Below are positions 44,261 through 52,883 of a DNA stretch of 64,000 bases, piece by piece; within the stretch, counting starts at the first letter, position 1; every line of letters starts with the position of its first letter. Source of the DNA: an uncultured Rhodopila sp. (GTDB lineage: Bacteria; Pseudomonadota; Alphaproteobacteria; Acetobacterales; Acetobacteraceae); NCBI GenBank assembly GCA_903932145.1, contig CAIZFE010000109.1:176724-240723 (forward strand), written 5' to 3'. Made by a program: the position numbers and the translations under genes. The notes under the pieces are model-generated. The model was not told where the DNA came from. It saw nothing but the letters and a program-made list of their open reading frames with translations, and ran no database searches.

Positions 44261-45873
44261 CAAAAGCGCCAATACAGAAATTCGTGCGGTTCGCCCAGCG
44301 ACAGGATACCAGCCAGGGCCACGCAGGCCAGACCGAACGCCCACCGGATGGTCGGCTGCCAGGTCAGGCGATTGAGCCAACGTCCCGGGGTCTTCACCGG
44401 CTTTATGCCAAGTGCGGGCTCATACGCTGACAGCAACTCCAGGGTGTTGGGACACTCGAAGGTGACAAAAAGCAATACGCTGATACGCAGGCTTGCCTCG
44501 ACAAGCATCGAACCGCTGGTCCAGGCCGGATGGACCCCCAGCCAAACCAGCATATCACCCAATGAACCCAGACCCGACAAAACGGCCTCGGGCATCGTCG
44601 CTCCGTAGCCGCCGGCCATGCCTTTCCAAAGCATGCAAGCCCCCTCGACGGTGGGAGAGCGGAACAACACCATGGCAAACACGACGGACAGAAACGTCAG
44701 CAGCAACCCGGCCGGCGCCATGAACCGTTCGTACGACGCGGTATCGGGCCAAACCCCTGGCCGTATCTGACGCCATGCGTGATTGATACACAGCATCAGG
44801 CCATGCATTCCCCCCCACAGGACGAAGGTGTACCCCGCGCCGTGCCAAAGGCCGGACACAAGCATGGTCACCATGATCGGGATGGCCAGCGCGGCGAAGA
44901 AGGTCGCGAGCTTCGCGTCGCGGGCTCGAATCCCAGATGCCGCGCGCCGGCGTAACACCCCGAGAGACATCGGCATGTAGATATAGGCGGTCAGGAATCG
45001 GGTCAGGCTGATGTGCCAGCGTGACCAGAACTCGATGATACTGCGAGCCTGCAATGGCGAGTTGAAATTGGCCGGCAGCTTCACGCCGAACAACCGGGCG
45101 ATGCCCAGTGCCATATCGCAATAGCCGGAAAAATCAAAATAGATCTGCACCGTAAACCCGAGCGCGGCGATCCAGGCATTCGCCAGGGATTGCGGCACGC
45201 CCGCGGCGGCGTGGTCGTACAAGGGAGCGATGATCGGGCCAAGCGGATCGGCGAGGATCAGTTTCTTGGCCAGCCCGAAAAAAAACAGACTGAGGCCAAC
45301 CGAAAAATCCTCCGGATCGAACCGGCAGGTTGCGGATTTGAACTGCGGCATCACCTCGCGGTAATGCACGATCGGGCCGGCGATCAGTTGCGGGAAAAAC
45401 AAAACAAACAGCGCGTATTCGCGGAAGGTGAAGCGGTCGATGCGTCCGGCATGCACGTCAACCAGGAACGCGATCTTTTGAAAGGTAATGAATGAAATAC
45501 CAAGCGGCAAAATAATCTGTGTCAGTGGCAGGCCGGCGCCGAAAAGATCGTTCAGGGTCTGCTCACCGAAGGCGACATATTTGAGATAGCCGAGGAAACA
45601 CACATTGAACACGATGGAAGCTGCCAGGACAGCGCGCGCGCGGCCGGGATTGCGTGGGACGAGAGCGTCTAAATAACGGGCTGCGCCATAATTGATGAGT
45701 ATCGATGGCGCGATCAGCAGCACGTTGAAAGGTCGCCACCAGGCATAAAACAGCAGTGAAGCGGCAATCAGCCACGACAGCGCCGCTTCACGGCTGCGAG
45801 CGCCCAGCCCATAAAATCCCGCCAGCACGACCGGCAAAAATCCGAAAATAAAACCATACGAATTGAAAAGCAT
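44260..45873 (-). CDS. MBOAT-family membrane O-acyltransferase (AlgI/DltB-like)
   Basis: A 537-aa polytopic membrane enzyme with about 10-12 helices. MLFNSYGFIFGFLPVVLAGF is the classical AlgI-type N-terminus, LPLGISFITFQKIAFLVDV and FFPQLIAGPIVHYREVMPQ follow, and the catalytic His is in LVSGLWHGAGYTFVLWGGMH. Members transfer acyl groups across the inner membrane to polysaccharides or teichoic acids. Start lies 3 bases after the acyl carrier protein stop, and its own stop overlaps the next gene, making a tight three-gene unit. Confidence 0.93.
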   Translation of the reverse strand: MLFNSYGFIFGFLPVVLAGFYGLGARSREAALSWLIAASLLFYAWWRPFNVLLIAPSILINYGAARYLDALVPRNPGRARAVLAASIVFNVCFLGYLKYVAFGEQTLNDLFGAGLPLTQIILPLGISFITFQKIAFLVDVHAGRIDRFTFREYALFVLFFPQLIAGPIVHYREVMPQFKSATCRFDPEDFSVGLSLFFFGLAKKLILADPLGPIIAPLYDHAAAGVPQSLANAWIAALGFTVQIYFDFSGYCDMALGIARLFGVKLPANFNSPLQARSIIEFWSRWHISLTRFLTAYIYMPMSLGVLRRRAASGIRARDAKLATFFAALAIPIMVTMLVSGLWHGAGYTFVLWGGMHGLMLCINHAWRQIRPGVWPDTASYERFMAPAGLLLTFLSVVFAMVLFRSPTVEGACMLWKGMAGGYGATMPEAVLSGLGSLGDMLVWLGVHPAWTSGSMLVEASLRISVLLFVTFECPNTLELLSAYEPALGIKPVKTPGRWLNRLTWQPTIRWAFGLACVALAGILSLGEPHEFLYWRF

Positions 45874-45876
45874 GAT

Positions 45877-46122
45877 TCAGTGCGGCCGTTGCGCTGTGAT
45901 ATTGGTGACAATATCGCCGACATCCGCAAATGATTCGTCATCGGCGATACGGACTTTCACCCGCAATTCGGCTTCTGCCGCAACAATGCAATTAATATAC
46001 GAGAATGAATCCGTCCCCCGCATATCGTCGCGGATGGTTGGCATCGTTAAAACGATACGGTCGTCGGCCAACAAATCCCGCGGAATGCGCGTCAGCCTGT
46101 CGAGCGTCTCCTGGTATGCCAT
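45877..46122 (-). CDS. Acyl carrier protein (DltC-like)
   Basis: An 81-aa acyl carrier protein. The phosphopantetheine site is Ser39 in DDMRGTDSFSYINCIVA, followed by the acidic recognition helix and the typical ending VRIADDESFADVGDIVTNI. Being directly upstream of an MBOAT gene, it likely delivers an acyl group to that enzyme, as DltC does for DltB. No adenylating DltA homologue is in the neighbourhood. Confidence 0.8.
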   Translation of the reverse strand: MAYQETLDRLTRIPRDLLADDRIVLTMPTIRDDMRGTDSFSYINCIVAAEAELRVKVRIADDESFADVGDIVTNITAQRPH

Positions 46123-46296
46123 GAACGTCCCGGTCCCGCATCGGCTTGAATTTTTTCTGATGCCACACGACGCTACGAAACGCTACCCCAAATGGCCGCA
46201 TCCGGCCGATACCATTCTCTTATCGTCATCGCTCGGCTACCGCATCCGCTCCTGCCACCATGGTCTGACGGCCGATTCACCGATTGGGGGGCGCAC

Positions 46297-47112
46297 CTAC
46301 GCGAGCGGCATCGCCTGTGACAGCCGTCCGCCGATTCTGACCGGTTCGATCCGCCGCGCGAGCCCGGTGGCATCATCGGTTTCGACGAACACGCCGCACA
46401 CCGTTGCCTCTCCTTCGGCCGGTCCGAGCTTCTCGCCCGGCATTTTACGCCAATAACGCAGGGTCGCGCCGTTCTTCATCATGCCGATGACGCTGTCATA
46501 ATCGCCGCACATGCCCGCATCCGACTGAAAAGCGGTGCCGCCCGGCAGAATCTGTGCGTCGGCACTGGGGCAGTGGGTGTGGGTTCCCACAACGAGCGAT
46601 ATCTGGCTGTCGAAGATATGCCCGTAGGCCATCTTTTCGCTGGTCGCCTCGGCATGGATATCAGCGACGATCGCCTGCACCGAGGACCCCAACCGGTATT
46701 TCGTCAGGACATCGGCGGTGCCTCGAAACGGGCAATCCAGCGGGTCCATGTACAGACGCCCCATCGCCTGCAGCACCAGGGCCTTCCGCCCATCCTGCAG
46801 CGTGACCAGCACCGACCCGTTGCCGGGCGTCCCGGGAGGATAGTTCAGCGGCCGCAGCAGACGCGGCGTTTCCGCGATGTAGGGAATTATTTCTTTGCGA
46901 TCCCAGGCATGGTTCCCCAGCGTGATCACGTCAGCGCCGGCCGCGAACAGCGCGCGCGCCATATCGGGCGCCAGGCCGAAACCGTGGGAGGCGTTCTCGC
47001 CATTCACCACCGCCAGGTCGATCCGCAGATCCCGGCGCAGCCCCGGCAATCTTGCAGCGACCGCATCGCGGCCGGTACGCCCCAGCACATCGCCCAGAAA
47101 CAGAATCCTCAA
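46297..47112 (-). CDS. YmdB-family metallophosphoesterase
   Basis: A 271-aa TIGR00282-type phosphoesterase, known in Bacillus as a 2',3'-cyclic nucleotide phosphodiesterase. Metal ligands lie in LRILFLGDVLGRTGRDAV, LAVVNGENASHGFG, ITLGNHAWDRKEI and VGTHTHCPSADAQILPGGTA. TTG 47112 is taken as the start because it lies one base after the fau stop and gives the standard N-terminus; ATG 47157 would overlap fau by 44 bases. Co-transcribed with fau. Confidence 0.88.
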   Translation of the reverse strand: MRILFLGDVLGRTGRDAVAARLPGLRRDLRIDLAVVNGENASHGFGLAPDMARALFAAGADVITLGNHAWDRKEIIPYIAETPRLLRPLNYPPGTPGNGSVLVTLQDGRKALVLQAMGRLYMDPLDCPFRGTADVLTKYRLGSSVQAIVADIHAEATSEKMAYGHIFDSQISLVVGTHTHCPSADAQILPGGTAFQSDAGMCGDYDSVIGMMKNGATLRYWRKMPGEKLGPAEGEATVCGVFVETDDATGLARRIEPVRIGGRLSQAMPLA

Positions 47113-47113
47113 A

Positions 47114-47671
47114 TCAGCCCCCGCATCGGATGATGCCTTGCTCCGTCGCAACCGCATCGAGCCGGATGTCGTAGGGGCCAACGGGCACGGCGTCCACTTG
47201 TTGTGCGGCGAAAGCGCAGCCCATCCTAAATCGACCAGGCAAACCGGCGAGGGTGCGGTCATAAAATCCGCCACCATACCCGAGGCGGCCGCCCGCCGCG
47301 TCGAACGCCAGCAATGGGATCAGCAGCACATCAGGCACCAGAATGTCGCCGGTCGGCCGCATGGTGCCGAAGCGTTCAGGGATCAACTCATCGCCGGGTT
47401 GCCAGCCGCGAAAACTCAGCGGGTCGCCGCGCCGCGGCGTAACCGGCAGCGCAATCGGGTGGCCACGTCCGTTCAACGCCAGAAGCAACGGCCGGATGTC
47501 GATTTCCGGTCCCAACGGCCAAAACCCCGACACCACCGCACCGGCCGGCGGGGGACAGTCGCGCACCACATGATCTGCCAGCGCAATCCCGGCCGCCCAG
47601 GCATCAAGGCCTATCCGCCGAGCGGCGGCGGCCTCTCGAGCCGCCCGCTTGGACGCGTCAAGATCGTTCAT
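47114..47671 (-). CDS. fau: 5-formyltetrahydrofolate cyclo-ligase
   Basis: A 185-aa enzyme converting 5-formyl-THF to 5,10-methenyl-THF with ATP. SGFWPLGPEIDIRPLL, the central PDVLLIPLLAFDAAGGRLG and the signature GYGGGFYDRTLA are present, ending with AVATEQG. It follows the 6S RNA gene, the arrangement (zapA-ssrS-fau) seen across proteobacteria. Confidence 0.95.
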   Translation of the reverse strand: MNDLDASKRAAREAAAARRIGLDAWAAGIALADHVVRDCPPPAGAVVSGFWPLGPEIDIRPLLLALNGRGHPIALPVTPRRGDPLSFRGWQPGDELIPERFGTMRPTGDILVPDVLLIPLLAFDAAGGRLGYGGGFYDRTLAGLPGRFRMGCAFAAQQVDAVPVGPYDIRLDAVATEQGIIRCGG

Positions 47672-47704
47672 GTCAGTGTGTTCATGGCGAGGGAAAAATC
47701 ATGT

Positions 47705-47860
47705 GCGGAGCCACCCTGGCCGTTGGTCTATCATCCTCCCAGAGCCTGCTTGTGCAGGTGGGCGCCAGATACCGAGACCAAGATCCCGACAGAGCCAGCT
47801 CCCTAGGGAGATACTTACTGGCCCCGGGGATGAGTTGCCTGACGCACCGGGTAGCCCCGC
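47705..47860 (-). ncRNA. ssrS: 6S RNA
   Basis: The zapA-fau spacer contains a 156-base segment whose ends pair over 12 consecutive base pairs: 5' GCGGGGCTACCC (47849-47860 on the minus strand) with 3' GGGTGGCTCCGC (47705-47716), two of them G-U wobbles. Size, synteny and a T-run just downstream (ATTTTTCCC) match alphaproteobacterial 6S RNA, which binds housekeeping RNA polymerase by mimicking an open promoter. Confidence 0.85.
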
Positions 47861-47869
47861 AAGATCAAT

Positions 47870-48208
47870 CTAGGGATGCTCGAGCCCTTCCGCAATCTCT
47901 TCCGCGCGTTTGGCGATGCGATTGAGCTTGCGGCCCAGCTTCGGATCGGTTTTGCCGTCAGCAGCGGCGTCAGACGGCGGGGCGGCCTCGATCGCTTCCA
48001 ACTTACCGCGCAATTCGAAAATGTCGTCCGCCATCATTAAAGCCGCCATCACCAGCATGCGCGCCTCACCGCTGGGTCCGGCTGCCAGCCGGACGCTGTC
48101 GATACGGTTGGCCAGTTCGGCCGCCATGGCTTCCAGATGCGGCTCCTCACCGTCGGTGCAGCCAACGGTGTAGGAGTAGCCGTTGATGCGAAGCGTGACC
48201 TGCGCCAT
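47870..48208 (-). CDS. zapA: Cell division protein ZapA
   Basis: A 112-aa ZapA, which cross-links FtsZ filaments. MAQVTLRINGYSYTVGCTDG with the acidic HLEAMAAELANRID helix and the LVMAALMMADDIFELR coiled coil are typical; the Lys/Asp-rich tail is longer than usual. ATG 48208 chosen for the family start. Directly upstream of 6S RNA and downstream of a DUF4164-like gene. Confidence 0.93.
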   Translation of the reverse strand: MAQVTLRINGYSYTVGCTDGEEPHLEAMAAELANRIDSVRLAAGPSGEARMLVMAALMMADDIFELRGKLEAIEAAPPSDAAADGKTDPKLGRKLNRIAKRAEEIAEGLEHP

Positions 48209-48221
48209 CGCGCCATTCTCC

Positions 48222-48563
48222 CTATGTTTGTTCTGGTGTGGCCGGAGGGGGAGTCTCGGGGGCGGAAACACCCAAGGCTGCCCGCAAACGTCCGATCAGT
48301 GAATCGAGTCGTTCCGCGATCTCTGGAATCGACAGGGCGGACTCCGGCTGCGGCGTATGCGAGACAGCCTCGATCAACGCTGCCCGCGCAACCTGGATCT
48401 CGGACCTCTGTGCGGCATGCGTTTCCGCTGCCCTTGCGGCGGCATCGCGGGTTTCAGCCGCCCGCTCGGCGGCGAGGCGCGCGATTCGTTCCAATGCGGC
48501 TTCAAGCCGATCTGCCGCCGCGTCCGGGTCCTGGGGCTCGTACGCCATGTCCGCCTCAATCAT
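48222..48563 (-). CDS. DUF4164-like coiled-coil protein upstream of zapA
   Basis: A 113-aa mostly helical, charged protein with DRLEAALERIARLAAERAAE and an Ala/Pro C-terminus. Small coiled-coil proteins of this kind commonly precede zapA in alphaproteobacteria. ATG 48563 or 48548 are likely starts; ATG 48620 would overlap the divergent gene. Stop is 14 bases before zapA. Probable partner in cell division by location only. Confidence 0.6.
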   Translation of the reverse strand: MIEADMAYEPQDPDAAADRLEAALERIARLAAERAAETRDAAARAAETHAAQRSEIQVARAALIEAVSHTPQPESALSIPEIAERLDSLIGRLRAALGVSAPETPPPATPEQT

Positions 48564-48618
48564 GTCCACGCGCTGATGCCGCTTGAAATCCAAGCGGTCA
48601 ACAGGTTGAACGTCAAAC

Positions 48619-49029
48619 ATGATTGTTCGTCCCGCCGTGATTGTCCATGGAATCAATGATGCGCATATCGCATTGGCCCCCGGCCTGCCGGTCACGCTGC
48701 TGTCCACGCCGGGCGCGGTGTTGTCCGGCGGCTGCCTGTGGTGGGGGGAGATGATCGCTTGTGCGAGAGCGGCACACGAGAAAACCGATGTCACCGATAT
48801 TCTGGACTGCGCCGATGCCTCCGGTCTGGCGCTGGGTGCGCTGCGCAGTGGCGTCTGCCGGCTGGTGCTCTGGCCGGAGGCGCCGGGTTGGACCGCCGTT
48901 GCCGCCATCGCTGAAAGCCAGGGCGGATGTGTCCTGACCGCAGCGCCGCCAGCCCTGGATCTGGCAAGCCACAACGCGATTCGGCGATTGCACGTCTGGT
49001 TGTGCGGCTCGGGGCCGGGAGGTGGGTGA
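48619..49029 (+). CDS. Hypothetical protein
   Basis: A 136-aa alpha/beta-like protein beginning MIVRPAVIVHGINDAHIALA with PVTLLSTPGAVLSGGCLWW and several Cys residues. No recognised domain, signal peptide or membrane helix. The composition and conserved-looking core suggest a real gene. It is divergent from the zapA unit and 70 bases before the aldolase gene on the same strand. Confidence 0.6.
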   Translation: MIVRPAVIVHGINDAHIALAPGLPVTLLSTPGAVLSGGCLWWGEMIACARAAHEKTDVTDILDCADASGLALGALRSGVCRLVLWPEAPGWTAVAAIAESQGGCVLTAAPPALDLASHNAIRRLHVWLCGSGPGGG

Positions 49030-49098
49030 CAGCAGCCCTGGCGTGCGCTAGTGACGGCGAACAAACCCAAGGCCTCAATCAGAGAAGGACCGGCTTCG

Positions 49099-50013
49099 AT
49101 GCGCGTGACCCAGAAAGTGAAAAAGATTCTCGATTGGTACGAGGGTGATAACCCCGGCGTGAAGGCCAATCTCGCCCGTATCCTGTGCACCGGCAGACTC
49201 GCCGGCACCGGCAAGGTCGTCATCCTGCCGGTCGATCAGGGCTTTGAGCACGGCCCTGCCCGCAGCTTCGCGCCGAACCCGCCGGCCTACGACCCGCACT
49301 ATCACTATCAGTTGGCGATCGAGGCCGGGTTGAACGCCTATGCCGCGCCGCTGGGTATGCTGGCGCAGGGTGCCGACACATTCGCCGGACAGATCCCGAC
49401 GATTCTGAAGTGCAACAGCTCCAACAGCCTGGCGACCAACAAAGACCAGGCCGTGACCGCCGGCGTGAAGGACGCGCTGCGTCTGGGCTGCGCCGCGATC
49501 GGCTTCACCATCTATCCGGGCAGCGAATTCGCGTTCGCCCAGATGGAAGAATTGCGCGAACTGACCCTGGAAGCGAAAGACGCCGGCCTCGCGGTCGTCA
49601 CCTGGAGCTATCCGCGCGGTCCGGCCCTCGACAAGGCGGCCGAAACCGCCATCGATATTTGTGCATATGCGGCGCAGATGGCGGCGCTGCTGGGTGCCAA
49701 TATCATCAAGGTGAAGCCGCCGACCGCTGTCATCGGTCTTGATGCCGCGAAGAAGGCCTACGAAAAATTTGACGGCTCCACGATGGCGAAGCGCGTCGAG
49801 CACGTCATGCAGGCATCGTTCGCCGGCAAGCGCGTCGTCGTGTTCTCCGGTGGCGAAGCGAAGGACCTCGACGGGCTGTATGAGGAAATCCGTGGCATCC
49901 GTGACGGCGGCGCCAATGGCAGCATCATCGGCCGCAACACCTTCCAGCGCCCGAAGGAAGAAGCGCTGGCGATGCTGAGCACGATCATCGACATCTACCT
50001 CGGCAAGGCCTGA
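49099..50013 (+). CDS. fbaB: Class I fructose-bisphosphate aldolase (DhnA/FbaB type)
   Basis: A 304-aa Schiff-base aldolase cleaving fructose-1,6-bisphosphate to triose phosphates. [20 protein letters not shown] and [20 protein letters not shown] mark the bacterial DhnA-type class; the Schiff-base Lys is in [14 protein letters not shown] and [18 protein letters not shown] forms the phosphate site. ATG 49099 ([13 protein letters not shown]) fits. thiE follows after 4 bases. Confidence 0.93.
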   Translation: MRVTQKVKKILDWYEGDNPGVKANLARILCTGRLAGTGKVVILPVDQGFEHGPARSFAPNPPAYDPHYHYQLAIEAGLNAYAAPLGMLAQGADTFAGQIPTILKCNSSNSLATNKDQAVTAGVKDALRLGCAAIGFTIYPGSEFAFAQMEELRELTLEAKDAGLAVVTWSYPRGPALDKAAETAIDICAYAAQMAALLGANIIKVKPPTAVIGLDAAKKAYEKFDGSTMAKRVEHVMQASFAGKRVVVFSGGEAKDLDGLYEEIRGIRDGGANGSIIGRNTFQRPKEEALAMLSTIIDIYLGKA

Positions 50014-50017
50014 TCCT

Positions 50018-50668
50018 TTGGCGAAAGGTGCGGACGATCCGGCAGGCTGTCGGGTCTATCTGATCACCCCACCGGCTTTCGATCCGGTGCCGTTCTCCGG
50101 CTTAATGGCGGCGGCACTGGACGCGGGCGACGTGGCGGCGGTGCAATTGCGACTGAAGGACGTTGACGACGACGTCTGGCGCCGGGCGATCGATGTGCTG
50201 CGGCCGGTTTGCCAGTCGCGCGGCGTGGCGTTCCTGCTGAACGACCGAGCCGATCTGGTGCGTGCGACCGGGTGCGATGGTGCCCATGTCGGACAGGACG
50301 ACATGCCGGCCCGTGACGCCCGCAAGCTGATGGGTCCCGACCTGATGCTGGGAGTCACCTGCAAGGGCAGCCGGGATTTGGCAATGCAGGCCGGAGAAGA
50401 TGGAGCAGATTACGTCGCGTTCGGGGCGTTCTATCCGTCGACGACGAAAGAGGTCACGGCACTGCTGGACCCCGAAATCCTGGCATGGTGGTCCGAGATG
50501 ATGGAACTGCCAAGCTGCGCGATCGGAGGGATCACGCCGGAGAATTGCGGGCCTCTGGTGCGGGCCGGGGCCGATTTTCTGGCTGTGGTAGGATGTGTGT
50601 GGAACCATCCGGACGGGCCGGCGGCTGGCGTCAAGGCGCTGAACGCGGCGATCCGGGCGGCCCTGTAA
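50018..50668 (+). CDS. thiE: Thiamine-phosphate synthase
   Basis: A 216-aa ThiE that joins HMP-pyrophosphate and thiazole phosphate. [47 protein letters not shown] and [19 protein letters not shown] are the family blocks; [15 protein letters not shown] and [20 protein letters not shown] form the phosphate site. Starts at TTG 50018, 4 bases after the aldolase stop. The TTG start and coupling suggest low, linked expression. Confidence 0.93.
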   Translation: MAKGADDPAGCRVYLITPPAFDPVPFSGLMAAALDAGDVAAVQLRLKDVDDDVWRRAIDVLRPVCQSRGVAFLLNDRADLVRATGCDGAHVGQDDMPARDARKLMGPDLMLGVTCKGSRDLAMQAGEDGADYVAFGAFYPSTTKEVTALLDPEILAWWSEMMELPSCAIGGITPENCGPLVRAGADFLAVVGCVWNHPDGPAAGVKALNAAIRAAL

Positions 50669-50824
50669 CCGATTGTCCGATCGAATTTCATTCTGATCGT
50701 GACTGATTGGCGTTTTCGAACCGAATAAAGGACCATGTCAGGCGCTCTCTTGTGGTGGTCCATCCGGAGGCTCAGAACGGCGGCCCTCGGCACTCATCCC
50801 GGCTTGCCAAGAAGATGATCAGGC

Positions 50825-51058
50825 CTGAGCAAGCATACGACCGATGAAATGGGGTGACGGCACATCCGCCTCACCTATATCGAAGACGCTCTGACCTCGC
50901 CGGATCGTGTTGTGCCGGATACGAGCGACTCTACATTATGACGATCCTTCAAAGCGATTCCCGAGTTTGGTGGCCGCACGTTGCGTGTGGTACATCGACC
51001 GGACGGCCCCGACATATTCGTCGTGACAGCACATTGGGACAGAGGAGCAAGGCGATGA
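50825..51058 (+). pseudogene. DUF4258 protein gene with two in-frame TGA codons
   Basis: One frame gives LSKHTTDEMG, TGA (50855-50857), RHIRLTYIEDALTSPDRVV and PDTSDSTL, TGA (50939-50941), RSFKAIPEFGGRTLRVVHR, PDGPDIFVVTAHWDRGARR, then TGA (51056-51058). This has the full shape of a DUF4258 protein (KH..EM..R.I, a central acidic loop, FGGR.LRVV, VTA..DR). There is no start codon in the expected place. The end overlaps the DUF2283 ATG as ATGA, as in intact DUF4258-DUF2283 pairs. Therefore a decayed toxin-like partner. Confidence 0.7.
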
Positions 51059-51258
51059 TCAGGACCAATTATGATCCAGAGGCCGACGTGTTTTATGTCC
51101 GGTTCGGACCAGCGGACGCGCGATACGACGGTGCCCAGGAAGTCGCCCCCGGCGTCTTCGTGGAATTTGCTGCAAACGGCAATGCAATCGGTCTGGAAGT
51201 CATCAGCGTCCGCAAACGTGCGGCTGGCGAGCAGATACTCAAACCCGCAGCGGAATAG
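51055..51258 (+). CDS. DUF2283 protein
   Basis: A 67-aa protein with the DUF2283 pattern MIRTNYDPEADVFYVRFGP, EVAPGVFVEFAANGNAIGLE and a short basic end. DUF2283 proteins are usually paired with DUF4258 proteins and are suspected antitoxins. Here the partner is disrupted, so this gene may be a surviving antitoxin-like relic. Confidence 0.8.
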   Translation: MIRTNYDPEADVFYVRFGPADARYDGAQEVAPGVFVEFAANGNAIGLEVISVRKRAAGEQILKPAAE

Positions 51259-51292
51259 ATACGGGACGCGGGCCGGCAAAACCCCGGGTTCG

Positions 51293-52651
51293 TTACGCCT
51301 CCTCCGGCCGCAGCAGCCCCATAAATTCCCGCACCGACGCGACATACTCCAGCCCCGCCACCGCCTGGATCACCCCATCCACCTGTTCGGCGGACAATAC
51401 CGGCGACGCATACCGACGGAACTTCGCCTCCACCTGCTCCGTCGTCATCGGGTATTCCGGTGAGCCCTTGGTGTGCGAACACCACGACGTCAGCGAGGTG
51501 CCGTTCCACAGTACCACCTCCACAATCGCCTCCGCACCGGACAGCGATATATCCAGCACCACGTTCACCTGATTGGCCGCGAACTGGATCAGTTCCGGAG
51601 CTTCGTACCGCTTCGGCTCAAACTGCGCCAGCGACAGGTCGCGGTCGTACAATACCGCCGCCGCCGCGTAATGCGCCGACAGCATAGCCTGGAATTTGCC
51701 GGCATAGGTCGCGTAGCCGCCATGCATATCGAACGCGCGCTGACCCAGCCCGACCCGCACCCGGCTTACGTCGCGAATACTGAATTCGTTCTGCTCGATC
51801 AGGTCGAACAGTGCGGTAATCATCCCCTGAATCGCCGCCCCCGCGGGCCATGGACGCAAAGCGATTTGCTCCAGCTCCCAGCGCGACCCCAGTTCGGCCG
51901 TGACCAGATCAGGATACCCCCCGCCCGAGTAGGCACTGAACAAGCCGCCATCCGGCGCGGTCAGGAAATCAGGGTTGGCGGCAAATCGCTGCTGCGCCAG
52001 CAACGCCGCCATCAACCCGGACAGCGCCCCGCGGCACTGATGGAATTTTACCACCGGCGTGCCCCAGGCCGCGAACGTTCCGCCGGCCTGACTGCCCGCC
52101 AGCCCAAAGCTTCTGGCCATCGTCGGCGCATCGAAGCGCAGCAGCCGCCCCACCGCCGCGGCAGCGCCAAATGGCCCCAAAATGCCCGGACCGTGAAAGC
52201 CCCGCGACCGGAACATCGTGAAATCCAGTCCGATGCCGATCCGCGTGGTTACCTCGAACCCCGCCGTCAGGGCCACCAGCAGGTCCTGCCCCGAGGCATC
52301 GTCGAGTTCCGCCACCGCCAAAGCGGCTGGCACCACCTCCGGCGTCACATGCGTCAGCGTGGCTCGGTGCGCGTCGCACATCGTCACCGCCGTGATCAGA
52401 AATGCATTCAACATCGTGGCACCGGTCAGCGACGCAAACCCGCCACCAATGATGCTGGTGTCAGCCCCCGGCGCCAGAATCGATGTGAATGCCGCGATCT
52501 GCGGCGTTTCTTCGCCGCCATGACCGGCAATCGCGCATGCCAGCGAGTCCAGAAACAAACTCTTGCACTGCAACCGCACCCGATCTGGGATTGCATCCAC
52601 ATCCAGGGACGCCGCGAACGCCGCCAAGACCTGCGTCGCCTCTTCCGCCAT
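51293..52651 (-). CDS. MmgE/PrpD-family protein
   Basis: A 452-aa member of the 2-methylcitrate dehydratase/cis-aconitate decarboxylase superfamily. LDSLACAIAGHGGEETPQ, a TLTHVTPEVVPAALAVAE stretch with a conserved His, and GVKFH-like VVKFHQCRGALSGLMAALL fit the fold. ATG 52651 gives MAEEATQVLAAF. Without prpB/prpC nearby, a hydratase or decarboxylase of some other acid is more likely than methylcitrate dehydratase. Confidence 0.85.
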   Translation of the reverse strand: MAEEATQVLAAFAASLDVDAIPDRVRLQCKSLFLDSLACAIAGHGGEETPQIAAFTSILAPGADTSIIGGGFASLTGATMLNAFLITAVTMCDAHRATLTHVTPEVVPAALAVAELDDASGQDLLVALTAGFEVTTRIGIGLDFTMFRSRGFHGPGILGPFGAAAAVGRLLRFDAPTMARSFGLAGSQAGGTFAAWGTPVVKFHQCRGALSGLMAALLAQQRFAANPDFLTAPDGGLFSAYSGGGYPDLVTAELGSRWELEQIALRPWPAGAAIQGMITALFDLIEQNEFSIRDVSRVRVGLGQRAFDMHGGYATYAGKFQAMLSAHYAAAAVLYDRDLSLAQFEPKRYEAPELIQFAANQVNVVLDISLSGAEAIVEVVLWNGTSLTSWCSHTKGSPEYPMTTEQVEAKFRRYASPVLSAEQVDGVIQAVAGLEYVASVREFMGLLRPEEA

Positions 52652-52883
52652 ACTGATTCGATTCCCGTTTAACCGGCGTGCAGATTGACAGACGGTGCAA
52701 GGCGCACAAGCCTGAACGTCAAGAAAAGGCATTCAGAGAGACACCGATCCCGCGAAAAAGGACATGATCGGCAATGGCTGCTGACGTATGGCGGCCGCGA
52801 CGATCACCGGGTTTGCCGCCTGGTGATCATTGCGAATGGCTCCCGGTCCGGAGACGAAGGACGATAGCCTGCCGTTGTGACCG

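Noticed and set aside
44925..44945. tRNA-like T-arm (GGGCTCGAATCCCAG)
   Set aside because: The loop is CTCGAAT rather than TTCGAAT, no acceptor or anticodon arm pairs around it, and it lies inside the MBOAT gene.
50855..50941. Selenocysteine or stop-codon recoding in the DUF4258 frame
   Set aside because: No hairpin resembling a SECIS element follows the TGA codons, and the frame also lacks a start codon; decay is simpler.
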